A stretch of 33,452 nt of DNA, from positions 1-33,452 of the forward strand of contig JABUQX010103343.1 in NCBI GenBank assembly GCA_015478945.1, in the 5' to 3' direction. Under the pieces are notes generated by a model, which was not told the DNA's origin, ran no database searches, and saw only the letters and a list, made by a program, of their open reading frames with translations. The stretch comes from Trachelipus rathkii. Its lineage: Eukaryota > Arthropoda > Malacostraca > Isopoda > Trachelipodidae. The translations under genes were made by a program, and so were the position numbers. Of this stretch, positions 11,641 to 21,504 are shown in pieces. The first letter of the stretch is position 1. The number at the start of each line of letters is the position of its first letter.

Positions 11641-12029
11641 CACTCATCAAAAAATGTTATCTTTGACTAAAATCGCTCAGAATATATGGTGGGAGGTCTG
11701 AACAAAAGTTAATAGTTTTAGCCAGCAGTCTACCCAACAATATATACAAATAAAAGATTATGATTTAATAGAATCAGTTAATACACCTTGGAAGGGCAAG
11801 TTAAGGTTTCCTAAGGTGTAAGTATGTACACGAGCACAGACAGCTCTAGGATCAGACTGAGAGTTGGAACCGAAACGCTCAAATATTGCTCAATGCAATA
11901 AATAAGGGAATAGAATCCAGACCTCACATATTGTGAATAAACTGATGATTAACTGAAATTGACTGGGGAATGGTTCCAAGTTGAAAAGTAGGATTTAAGA
12001 TGATCACTACTGTGATAGGATACGATGAA
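11641..12029. other. Unassigned segment between LTR and minisatellite
   Basis: Mixed sequence with no reading frame, RNA gene or repeat that I recognise. It may be the outer part of the LTR or host flank. Confidence 0.5.
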
Positions 12030-12405
12030 GGGAAAAGACTCAGGATGAATCCCGACGCGACAATTGGCACGAGGCAAGATTCAGGAAGAATCAAAACCTC
12101 GAAACAACTCCACGAAGAAAGACTCAGGATGAATCTCAGCCTTAGAATCGCACCAAGAAGAAGGATTCAAGATAAATCCCGGATTTGAACAAGACGGATT
12201 CAGGAATGAATCCCGACAATGGAAGAAGATGGATTCAGTCAGTAATTGAAGGATTCATGATGAATCCCAAGGTTTGAAGAAAGATTCAAGTGAATCCCAA
12301 ACTATGAAGAATCCCAAAATCGGAACGTATCCCACGATTGGAAGAAGGATTCAGGTTTGAATCCCACAGTTAGAACTTGAAGGATTCAGGATGAATCCCT
12401 GTATT
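12030..12405. repeat. Minisatellite with self-complementary GGATTCA...TGAATCC units
   Basis: About ten degenerate units, spaced about 30-40 bp apart, centre on GGATTCAGGATGAATCCC, where GGATTCA and TGAATCC are inverted repeats separated by a few bases. Units are seen near 12040, 12080, 12120, 12155, 12197, 12229, 12250, 12282, 12345 and 12382. Spacers often contain AATTGGAAGAA-type or AATTAGAA-type words. The apparent 62-codon plus-strand frame at 12000-12188 is only the translation of this array (recurring RLRMN) and is not called as a gene. Confidence 0.8.
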
Positions 12406-13080
12406 AGAATCAGCCCAATTAGAAGATCGCCACAATTAGAACCCTGGTCAATATAAACAATTAATTGGTATTTATGACCATATATTATTTGGCATATTTG
12501 CCAACAGTTAATGAGGTCACAAATTATATGTATTCTATTAGAAAACTACCCTGATGTGATAGTCCAAGAGGGGTCTTTACTTAATGGAGATTAATTGATG
12601 TCTATCGGCGTTCCAGCAAGCCAACAAGAGTAGTAAATCTGTATAATAAAGTTAGTTTGTACTATCTGTACATTACTACAGAAATCTATACGAGTTATTA
12701 AATAACAGAAATCAAATAAATTTGTAGCCTGACCTCTGAGTACAGCTAGAAAGGCTTTATCACTGTCTGTGTATATTAGATTTCTAGCAATTATACTTTC
12801 ATTATCATCTGTGCTCCGGTGCTATGTTTTATCATTACCTTTTAATATTTAAATATTCATATCTAAAATCATAACAAGATGTACTAGAAGAAGAAGAAAT
12901 ACCGGTATAATATTATAAATGTTATAAAGGGTTTTCATATAATTGAAGACATATCATAAATAACACCACGTATCACAGCCTGGATTAGAAATGGTAAACA
13001 ATTCCAGACTGTATTATAAAAAAAAATTTCCGAGAATAAACAACACCAGAATAAGATAGTGAATTGCCAATTGACACCAT
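12406..13080. other. Unassigned AT-rich segment
   Basis: No coding frame above background, no RNA gene. Contains many TATTAT words and a short A-run near 13020. Confidence 0.55.
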
Positions 13081-13129
13081 GGAATGCATTAATTATTACC
13101 TTATATTATATATAATATTAATATTATAT

Positions 13130-13210
<81 letters not shown>

Positions 13211-13349
13211 TAGTGAAGGGACGATTAATCGTCATCGTCATCGGCTAAAATCGGCATATTTTTCTGCCGATTATTTTGCGATTAATTGAACAAATTTTAA
13301 GAATTTTGGATAAATTAGTAAAACTCATATATATATTATATATATAAAT

Positions 13350-13396
<47 letters not shown>

Positions 13397-13425
13397 TATA
13401 TTATATATATATATAATATAATATA

Positions 13426-13463
<38 letters not shown>

Positions 13464-13467
13464 ATAT
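13081..13467. repeat. (AT)n fields around a TAGTGAAGGGACGATTA terminal motif
   Basis: (AT)n arrays at about 13100-13207 and 13325-13465. Between them, from 13211, TAGTGAAGGGACGATTAATC is followed by GTCATCGTCATCGG and CGGCATATTTTTCTGCCG. Its beginning is the near-inverse of the sequence ending at 19358 (GTCCCATCACTA), so the two may be terminal inverted repeats of one larger element enclosing 13211-19358. Confidence 0.5.
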
Positions 13468-13499
13468 AAGTATTAGGGGTCGCGGACGTGAATTTTCAT

Positions 13500-13545
13500 T
13501 CCGAGCCGGTTACCCGGAATTACAAAAAAAATTCCGGCCGGAATG
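13500..13545. repeat. Left subterminal CCGG palindrome of hAT copy B
   Basis: GCCGGTTACCCGGAATT followed by an A8 run and AATTCCGGCCGGAATGG. It is the degraded left counterpart of the palindrome at 15244-15280. Confidence 0.6.
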
Positions 13546-15243
13546 GAATTTTTTATGAACTTTCCTTTAACTTATAAAGAAATGTAAAAAAAAATATATA
13601 TTTATATATATTATAAATCTTATATTTAGACACGCCATCTTTCATGAACATATGGAAAATCAGCATTGAAGAGAATATCTGGAAGTTCAAAATTTAAATA
13701 GTAAAAGGGAGAGTCTTTTTATTTTCTAGAACAGGGGAAACCAAAAGATGCAATTAGATCCAAGCCCGTGAAATAAGTGGTTTGAGGAGAAGTTTTCTCT
13801 CCAAAAAGATTTGCATATCAACTGACCAAATCTACAGAAAATAATGATTTTATTAATCGCATATGAATACGAGCCATCACAGTCACAGATGACAAGGATT
13901 CAAGAACTTATTGGCCATCTTCAACAAAATATCTTTATTCCTAGTAGAAAAGATATTTTGTAGAGAAATATGTTACCGAACTTTCAAACAGGAAATTGAG
14001 GATCAGCAGTATTCGAGAAGTGTATCTAAAGCTTGATCAGATATTCGATTTGACTACAATTATATGAGCGCTAATAATTAAATGATCATACTTATTTCTT
14101 ATAACGCACTCTGGCTTACTTACCAGCGAGTTTAAAAAGATGGACTGTGTAACTCCATTGAAAGTATTTCCCAGATTCTCATTCTAGGATTAAATCGACT
14201 ATTGCGTTTTGAAATTAGACGTGATGAATAACTTTGGGAATTTCCCTCCTAATCATAGACCATTTGATATTCGAGAGTGGAAATTGATGAGTTAAGCAGG
14301 ATACCATCACAAGTTTTTCTCTTTTATTCATGAAACTTCAATTTATTAAAGATTGCCTTATTTTCTTCTAAATGAACAGTGTGATTTATTAAAGAAATGT
14401 AGGAATATTGTTGTAATATTTCAATTTCATATCCAGTTTTTAAGCTTTAATTGAACTTTGAAAGAATACAAAAAACTTCGATCCCAATCTGCAAGCCCAC
14501 TTAATGCAGTTCAAGATGTTTGACAAGGTGGAAATAAGCAACATATTTGATTCCCCCTTAAAAGGAAAAAAGAAAAAAGAGAATGAAATGTTTGAAAAGA
14601 TCTTGCAAGTTTCATATGTATACGAACAATCAATCATTTAAGCTTTAACTGCTAATAAATGGCAAAATACTTTGAAAAAATTTAAAAGAGTTTGCAACCA
14701 TGTTCTCATGGATTACGGTAACTATAAAGGCAAAGTGAATGCATATCAATTATTCTTAACCATATTTAGAGCTTCTCCAGCATGATATCTCAGAAGCTCT
14801 GAGGGATGACAGAAGAGAAATACAGAAGAAGCTAAGGGAAGGCACTAAGAGTTAGATTATGAATAAAAGGTAGAGAAAGGAATAATAGACATATATCAAA
14901 CAAGATAATTGTTTTAGATACTGTAGTAGACCCAAGATACAAATGACTTTAATTTTTCTAATGAATATAAAATGAAAGATGGACTGCTTGATGAGAAATA
15001 TGTAAACATTATTAGCATTCAGGCTATATATTAATTTTGTCATTAAATTTGAATTTAATGCGAAATATTATAACCTATATTTGAGGTATTTGAGGTAAAC
15101 TTTATTGAATAAAACTGTAGGTATGTGCTAACACTGTTTATGAATATACAAAGGCCTACCTATTATATTTGTTAATAGATGGCTGTCGACAATTTGATCA
15201 CTACGATCAAATTCTTTCTTAGATAAATTGAAGTAATGTCCGG

Positions 15244-15280
15244 TTCCGGCCGGAATTTTTTCGAAAAATTCCGGCCGGAA
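15244..15280. repeat. Perfect 17-bp-arm hairpin, right end of hAT copy B
   Basis: Left arm 15244-15260 (TTCCGGCCGGAATTTTT), loop TCG, right arm 15264-15280, the exact reverse complement. The arms themselves contain the self-complementary TTCCGGCCGGAA. Confidence 0.9.
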
Positions 15281-15335
15281 ACGGACGGAAACAAGATGTC
15301 AATTTCCTCCCCCCTATCACTGCGGTCACTCTAAT

Positions 15336-15470
15336 ATATATATATTATATATATATATTATATATATATATATATATATTTATAATATATATATATATAT
15401 AATGAAATATATATATATTAATATATATAATATATACCGTATTATATAATTAATAATTAATATTATAATA

Positions 15471-15527
<57 letters not shown>

Positions 15528-15570
15528 ATATTATATATATATGATATAGATATATAATATATATTATACC
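15336..15570. repeat. (AT)n field
   Basis: Almost pure A/T with many ATATAT and TATAAT words; no gene. Counterpart of 3720-3780. Confidence 0.85.
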
Positions 15571-18500
15571 ATTCAATGGTACAATTCCAGGTGCCTAATG
15601 GTTCGCCTTCCTGTTCTGCTGCGTTTATATTCACACTCATCCTCCAGACAACGTCTTAGAGACACCACCATTTATCCACATATCATTATACAGCATCTTA
15701 TATCCACACCACTCTTCTAGACAACGTCTTACAGACATCCCTATCCTATATCCCTATGGGTGGGGGAGAAAAAATTGCCCGGACATCGTATGTCCTGCGT
15801 TTCGTAGGAAGGCAACTAAGTGATGGTGGTAGTTGGGTTGTGCTCCCACTACCAACTTTATTCTTTTTGGCCAGGATGCTAGATCGCATACTGTAGAGAA
15901 GGTCGTTGATCGTCCGTTAAAAGCCGACGTTCTTATCTTTAGGCGAAAATTCATGAATGTATGGACTTCCGAGGGAATTGTTCAGAATAAAATGTTGAGG
16001 AGAAGAGGAAAGGAGTGATGGATGCATTTAGAAGTGGCCAAATTTGACTGTTGCTAGCTTGTGCTGAAAACAAAGATGGAAGAAACAGGAAAATGAGTGT
16101 TGTTGTGTGAAATGTGTTGCGTTGGTTGAAAGGAATGATAGGGGGATAGAAAGATTTGCAATGCTGATGAGTGAGTGACCTGTGGTATGAGGCTATGGTA
16201 GATTTTGTGTGTGAGTGCTAGAATTCTAAAAATTTTTAATTTAAGTTTGAATAGGTAAAAGTAATGGTGTGCGTTGCGCAACAGTAAGGTCCATCTGAAG
16301 GGCTATGTTTGAAGGAGTGGCGATTTTTCTGGGTGATCTAAATGATGTTTTGGATGTGGTGGAGTAGGACATTTTTCATTGTGCCACAATATCTGCCCAC
16401 CTAATGATTTTTTTTTAACAGTTGTCACACCATTCAACAGTCAGATGCCCCTATTTCAAGGAGTGGGTGTTAGTAACGCTCAAAAGTTTCACTCTCTAGC
16501 GCAAATTAGGCAGATGAGCATAGAGGCAGGCTTTAAAGTGAGGGAGAATTAAAATACAGCATGGACATGTAGGTAAAAGGAAGAGAATGCCACAGAAAAA
16601 GTGTGCGGGAAAGAAGGAGAGCACCACAGCGAACTAGCCTGGAGTTACCAATAATCGACACAGATACAGCACTCCTTGTGGTACGAGGGCGTCGTAAGGG
16701 TGGTGGTACGCAAATGATAAGTTTCCCTCGAGCACTTGCGCTGGGGTGCCTATAGTAAAATAGAGATAAAGCACCAACAGAACAGTTTATAAGCCTTCTT
16801 GCCTTGACTCGACCCTATCCAAAAGCGGGTGAAACCAGAGCCCCCCCCAGATATGAGAGCATACTCCATACAAGGGCGGATGAATCCCTTGTTTAGCTGG
16901 AGCAACTGCGAAGAGGGAAAAAAGTCTAACAGAACTCCACTTCTTTGAGATCACCTTAGCAACCGTTGTGACATAAGGTTTCCCAAGACATTGTTTTGTT
17001 TAATGTTAAGGCCAAGATGTGTACTCATTGTCAACAGGATAGACGATAGAACCGTCGAAAGAGATAGGAAAGGTATATGAGAATGCGTTTTAGAGAAGGA
17101 GAATTTGCAGAAGTTGGTTTTTTAAAGATTTGAATTTCACAACAAGGTTAAGACGACCCATTCGGAAATTCTATGCAGATCAGCGAAAAATAGAATGGAA
17201 TAGATTTAATTAAGCAAATCTATAATAAATAAAAGTCTTAAGGAAGTGAAAATTGAGGTGAAGACTAAGGGTCAAGTCATCCTGTATATGAGTGATAGAG
17301 TTAGATGTGCAAGTTGAAGATCATTAATGAAAAGTAGAGGAATAGCAGTATTGAAATAAGAGCAGAACGTGAGACTGCATGCCAGCTTATTGACAGAAAA
17401 AGAGTCGCCCATCAACAACAGCCATATTTAGAGATTTGAAAGAAATCTAGACAAGAGAAAGCAAAAGAGAAAAGAGGAACCCAAAGGAGGGGAAGCTTTA
17501 AGAGCAGTAACGCGTGCCATATCCCCGTCAAATCTTAGAAGTCAACGCCCAACCACGCAAGTCTCCCCGTAGTTCCTAGAGCTGAAAACCATAAATCGTA
17601 GATAGGAAAGTATATCGCCAGCAAACCTCGAGTGCTGAAAGCCGTACGGGCTATCGGAAAGAAGGGAATGATTTCAGATAATCTAAGAAGTCAGAGTTGA
17701 GACGGGTTCAAAGATCTTTAGATTAAATACAAGTGAGAGCTATAGCATGATAGTTAGAAGGATCAGAGCGCTTCCTTTTTTTTTTGCGGGGATAGCTTGG
17801 ACATGTGCGAAGCTTCCCAACACTGAGGGAAGAGCTAGTATTGAAACTTAAGGGTAGTATAGTTGAACGAGTGGGCGGAGTATGGCACGTGATCACACTC
17901 CCCTCAAAACTCGGGAAGGATATGGCATCTGGGCCACCCGTCTTCCTATTCTTTCATAGATTTCAGGGGTCTATGCACCCGGCAATCAAATGTAATCACA
18001 GGCCAAAGACATAGGACACCTGAGGGAGAAGGAGGAGGAAGAGAAATGCCAGAATCTGTCTAGGGGTTGAGTTAATGGAAAAAGTGAGGCGAAGGATTGG
18101 TCTTTTCATTGGGCGAATTAACAACAGAACCATCAAGAGGAAAAGTGGAGAGTTTACAGAGACGTTGCTAGGAGAATATTTTGGCAAGAAGGCCAAAAGA
18201 TTTTTGTCATAGAGAAATCAAAGGAGTTAGCGCACTTTCATTTGATGATGAGCCGCTTTGCCTCGTCGAAGAGTATCCCGCAACGATTTCTAGCTGAATG
18301 AAAATTTGGCGAGAGTGATAGGTGAACGGAATTTTTCCACCCCCGATAAACTGCACTTGTCTCTAGCCTGAAATGGCCAGGAGAAACAAGCATGGATCGA
18401 ACCATGTGTATGAGAGAGAGAAAGATTATAGTTCGAAGAAGGAAATGAACCTGCTCATCCCAAAAACGATTACAGCTCCCTCCTTATCTTTTAAATATTT
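15570..18500 (-). mobile_element. Jockey/CR1-like LINE remnant, copy B
   Basis: Reading the minus strand from right to left: an FWP-containing region ahead of the RT (about 18174-18211); GPDAISFP at about 17904-17942, matching the GPDGIP motif at the start of many LINE reverse transcriptases; PLLFINDLQ at about 17312-17340 and, a few codons on, the remains of the YxDD catalytic box (Asp-Asp codons at 17276-17281 in HIQDDLTL); DLHRISEWV at about 17154-17181 in the post-catalytic region; LNKGFIRPCMEY, open and uninterrupted, at 16861-16896; and LDRVESR at about 16801-16826, which opens the C-terminal domain. The rest to about 15570 is C-terminal and 3' untranslated sequence. These motifs in this order are strong evidence for a non-LTR reverse transcriptase. 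The apurinic-type endonuclease is not readable. Many indels make the copy inactive. Jockey/CR1-like is a family-level guess. Confidence 0.7.
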
Positions 18501-19070
18501 ATCACATCATCATATATTCCTAACTGAGTAGCCAATTGCCTATCATCTGCAAACTTTGAAACTTTAGCATTTAAGTCCTGGTCTAAATAATTTTATACTA
18601 TATATGTAAGAACAACCACTGGACTCCGAAACGTTTACGGACCAAAAACATGTGCTCCTCTTCTCCATTATAAATACTGTTTCATATTCGATTAGATTAT
18701 TTATTATTAATTATATTATTATTATGTACTTATTATTATTATTGATTATTATTATTTTATTATTATTATTATTTATTCAAAATTAAGAGACTTTAAGAAT
18801 CCACAAAATTTTGAATCAACTTATATGATAATTTCGGAGGGTTGAGACTGACACCGAAACTGTACGGACCAAAACATGTTCCTTGCATTTCCATTAATGA
18901 AACATTTCATCTATTAATTATTATTATTATTATTATTATTATTATTGATTCATTTTATTATAGTATTATATTATATGTATGTATCTATTTAAAATTAAGA
19001 GACTAAGGAAGTGCAAAAATTTGATCAAGCTAAGATAAATTTGGGTGAACCTGACCCCCTTGTCTACAGC
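18500..19070. repeat. Two tandem (ATT)n-bearing modules, copy B
   Basis: Units starting near 18620 and 18850 repeat TACGGACCAAAA-CATGT, a TTCATAT stretch, an (ATT)n array and AAATTAAGAGACT-TAAG-AAT, as in 6950-7330. Confidence 0.7.
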
Positions 19071-19360
19071 GCTTGCATATATATATATATAATTATAATA
19101 AGTATATTATATATATATTATAATATATATATATAATATATATATATATATGATATATATATTATATATATATATAATATATATATTATATATATTATAT
19201 ATATATATATTATAGGAGGAGAGAGAGATGAGAGAGAGAGGAAGGAGAATTTTTTTAAATATATTTTTCAAATAATTGCGTTCACTCGTCCAATCGGCAT
19301 TCTGGCAAAATTTACTATAATACGTCATCGTCAAGAAATTTCATAATCGTCCCATCACTA
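19071..19360. repeat. (AT)n field, GAGA tract and CGTCATCG terminal motif, copy B
   Basis: (AT)n at about 19078-19214, AGGAGGAGAGAGAGATGAGA from 19215, then ATTTTTTTAAATATATTTTTC and, at 19314-19358, ACTATAATACGTCATCGTC ending in ATAATCGTCCCATCACTA. Same order as 7360-7600. The minus-strand Ile/Tyr-rich frame at 19107-19334 is a microsatellite artefact. Confidence 0.75.
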
Positions 19361-19677
19361 ATATAATTATAAACAATATTTTAATATCGATAGTCAATAA
19401 ACTATTCTATTTACTATACTTTAACGAAGTTTGTAAGAATATGCTAAATATAATTATTAATATATATATATATATCATTAATATCTTATATTTAAAGGTA
19501 GTGACACATTTACGTTTTCATAATTCATAGATTGAGAGTACTATCCGCTTTTAAAATTAAAGTGACTTTTATATGTAAGTACTTCCTGCTAATTATATAT
19601 ATAATATATATATAATATATTATATGAATATATATATATATTATAATAATATATATATTATATATATATATATAATA

Positions 19678-19720
<43 letters not shown>

Positions 19721-19817
19721 TATCGGCAAAATTTTTTTTTGGATGTTTTGATAAAATTGTGGGTATTTGTATCGGTATCACAGCATCAGACTAAAATTTT
19801 GGTATCGGTGCAACACA
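19361..19817. other. AT-rich spacer upstream of the duplicated 5' exon
   Basis: (AT)n at about 19595-19722, then CGGCAAAATTTTTTTTTGG. No gene or clear promoter recognised. Confidence 0.6.
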
Positions 19818-20130
19818 TAAATATATTTAAAGGTGTTTTGTGATTTTTACTCCACCACTAAAATGCTGATTTTAGATGATGGTTTCATTTCAGATTGTGA
19901 TGATCATCAACGTCTTGAAAAGAAGAAGAAGAAAATAGGAAAAAAGAAAAAATTGGCCAAAGGAAATACTTACAAAATGGCTGGCCTCGCGCGCCTATGT
20001 CAAGGGAACGAACGAGGAAGTTACAGCGGACTTTTGTAATGAGATAAAGAAGGAGAAAGACGTATTTCTACCTTCTCCAGTCGAAAGAACAGGTAACACT
20101 CGTGGTACATTTATATGCCAATCTATGTTT
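19818..20130 (+). pseudogene. Broken tandem copy of the 5' end of the 429-aa gene
   Basis: About 310 bases repeat the 5' part of the gene that follows, at an offset of exactly 351 bp between the two ATGs (19863 and 20214). The first 12 residues are identical (MLILDDGFISDC), then DDHQRLEKKKKKIGKKKKLAKGN replaces EDLQRLGKNKKKRNNYK, with an expanded lysine tract. The YKMAGLA segment matches YKMTGLA. Soon after, deletions and a frameshift end the frame at 20039; matching DNA (GACGTATTTCTACC, GTCGAAAGA, GTACATTTATATGCC) continues in another frame to about 20117. Shared upstream words (AATATATTTAAAGGTG) show the duplication includes non-coding flank. It may be a dead partial duplicate, or an alternative 5' exon: ACAG-GTAACA at about 20089 looks like a splice donor. 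It does not encode a complete protein by itself. Confidence 0.65.
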
Positions 20131-20213
20131 ACAAAAAAAAAATGATTAAATAAAATAAAATATAGTTATCAATATATTTAAAGGTGAATTGTGATTTTTA
20201 CTCCAGCACTAAA

Positions 20214-21503
20214 ATGCTGATTTTAGATGATGGTTTCATTTCAGATTGTGAGGATCTTCAACGTCTTGGAAAGAATAAGAAAAAAAGAAATAATTACAAA
20301 ATGACTGGCCTCGCGTTGAAAGGAAATTCTCAATCGATGGAACGAGCCAGCAAGTTACAGCGGACTTTTAGTAATGAAAATAAAATATTAGGAAAAGGGA
20401 GAAAAGACGTATTTCTACCTCCAACAGTCGAAAGATCAACAAACCCTAGTAGTACATTTATATGCTTGCCAAGTGGCATTGTTGAAGTCACTGAAATACG
20501 AAAGGCTCCTGTAGGAATGAATGTAGGCAATGAATCTCTCTCATTGAATAAAAGAAATAAATCTGAAAGAAACACCACAAATGATGTAATTAAAAGTAGT
20601 AAACCTTTAAACATTGAAAAATTGAATGACGTACCTACAGATTGTGAGGTGTATAAAAATTCTCATAGAGTTACCGTTTTATTTCACTCAGAAGATTTAA
20701 AAAATCATAATTTGAGGATAAGCTTTGAAAAAAGCAACGGTAATTCAATGGAGAATGTTGATGTCAGTAAGCAAAATAAAGATGATGAATCTAAAACTGT
20801 TCCTAATAAACCGTTTTTCCTTACACAAAATCAAACTCCTTTAGAAGAAAATCTCTCTGAAACAGTGAAGGAGCCAGTTCTTGACTCTGACAGGACAAGC
20901 CCAGTTTCAGAAACTACTACAAAGTTGTGTACGCATTGTATTTTGAATGAGGAAAATGAAATGGAGGCGCAGGATGAACAAAATAATAGAGTATGTGATA
21001 ATAGCACAATTGAAAATGGAGAATTAAAATTCTTATCAGAAATTGTTAAAGTTTTACCTTCACTTGAAAGCACTAGCTCTATTGATTCCCCCCTTGAAAT
21101 CACTAGCACCATTGATGCTCCCCATGAAAGCACTGGCGCTGGTGATGTTTCAGTCAATAATAATTTAAGAAAATATGATTGCTCGTCAGCAAAGGCAAAG
21201 GTTGTAAAATTTGACAATCTTGCTAAATTGAAAAAAATTGAAAAACATGCAAATCTGGATAAACCTACCGTTGTTTCTGTCAGTTCCAAGGATAAGGAAA
21301 CCAAAATGTACTTTAATACCCCAATAAATTTCTGTGGACCTTGTAAAATATTTGTGGTTAATGAAGTTTTGTACGTGAAATTCCCACAATTGAATCCAGC
21401 GTTTGAGAGAATATACAGGATTTCACCTGCATCCGATACAAATTTGCTTGAATCATCAATTCCCCTGGAAAACGATGATACTGACAGCGAGAATCAAAGT
21501 TAA
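20214..21503 (+). CDS. Uncharacterised hydrophilic 429-aa protein
   Basis: An intact frame of 429 codons, in contrast to the broken frames around it. The frame opens at a GTG (20184), but in an animal the first usable start is the ATG at 20214 (MLILDDGFISDCEDLQRL). A TTTTTACTCCAG acceptor-like sequence ends at 20206, so this could instead be a downstream exon. Residues 20-30 form a basic KNKKKRNNYK patch, a possible nuclear localisation signal. Residues about 80-360 are rich in Ser, Thr, Asn, Glu and Lys and look disordered, with three decapeptide repeats at 284-313. There are CxxC pairs at 239/242 (LCTHC) and 374/377 (FCGPC). The C-terminal 60 residues, with MYFNTPINFCGPCKIFVVNE then LYVKFPQL, are the most ordered-looking part. 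No signal peptide or membrane segment is seen. I do not recognise the family; a nuclear role is only a guess from composition. Confidence 0.75.
   Translation: MLILDDGFISDCEDLQRLGKNKKKRNNYKMTGLALKGNSQSMERASKLQRTFSNENKILGKGRKDVFLPPTVERSTNPSSTFICLPSGIVEVTEIRKAPVGMNVGNESLSLNKRNKSERNTTNDVIKSSKPLNIEKLNDVPTDCEVYKNSHRVTVLFHSEDLKNHNLRISFEKSNGNSMENVDVSKQNKDDESKTVPNKPFFLTQNQTPLEENLSETVKEPVLDSDRTSPVSETTTKLCTHCILNEENEMEAQDEQNNRVCDNSTIENGELKFLSEIVKVLPSLESTSSIDSPLEITSTIDAPHESTGAGDVSVNNNLRKYDCSSAKAKVVKFDNLAKLKKIEKHANLDKPTVVSVSSKDKETKMYFNTPINFCGPCKIFVVNEVLYVKFPQLNPAFERIYRISPASDTNLLESSIPLENDDTDSENQS
21063..21152 (+). repeat. In-frame 30-bp repeat, three units, in the 429-aa gene
   Basis: Units at 21063-21092, 21093-21122 and 21123-21152 have exactly 30-bp spacing and encode LESTSSIDSP, LEITSTIDAP and HESTGAGDVS. 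Divergence increases towards the third unit. Confidence 0.9.
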
Positions 21504-21504
21504 G

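Larger units (their letters stand above)
13468..15335 (+). mobile_element. Decayed hAT DNA transposon, copy B
   Basis: Plus-strand conceptual frames give, in order: PSRKDIL near 13938-13960; FDLTT near 14046-14060; a YLSLTAHW-like region (TTTCTTATAACGCACTCTGG) near 14094-14115; and VVDPRYK at 14923-14943, followed by a Phe-rich stretch. PSR...FTTD-W...SLTAHW...LDPRYK is the motif order of ZBED-type hAT transposases, which bind terminal repeats through a BED zinc finger and dimerise through the C-terminal hAT domain. The BED finger and the dimerisation domain are not recognisable, and stops and frameshifts interrupt everything. Possible ends: ATTAGGGGTCGCGG (from about 13472) at left and the inverse-like CACTGCGGTCACTCTAAT (15318-15335) at right, both next to TTCCGGCCGGAA palindromes. 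The size (about 1.9 kb) implies a shortened or decayed copy. Target-site duplications cannot be judged in the AT-rich flanks. Confidence 0.55.

Noticed and set aside
12000..12188. 62-codon plus-strand frame
   Set aside because: It is the translation of the minisatellite, with the same RLRMN-type phrase recurring; no independent evidence of coding.
20184..20213. GTG start giving a 439-aa product
   Set aside because: GTG is not a usual start in animal nuclear genes; the ATG at 20214 is used instead, and an acceptor-like CTCCAG lies between them.
20330..21389. Antisense frames of 94, 157 and 67 codons across the 429-aa gene
   Set aside because: The sense frame is longer and has better amino-acid composition and splice context.
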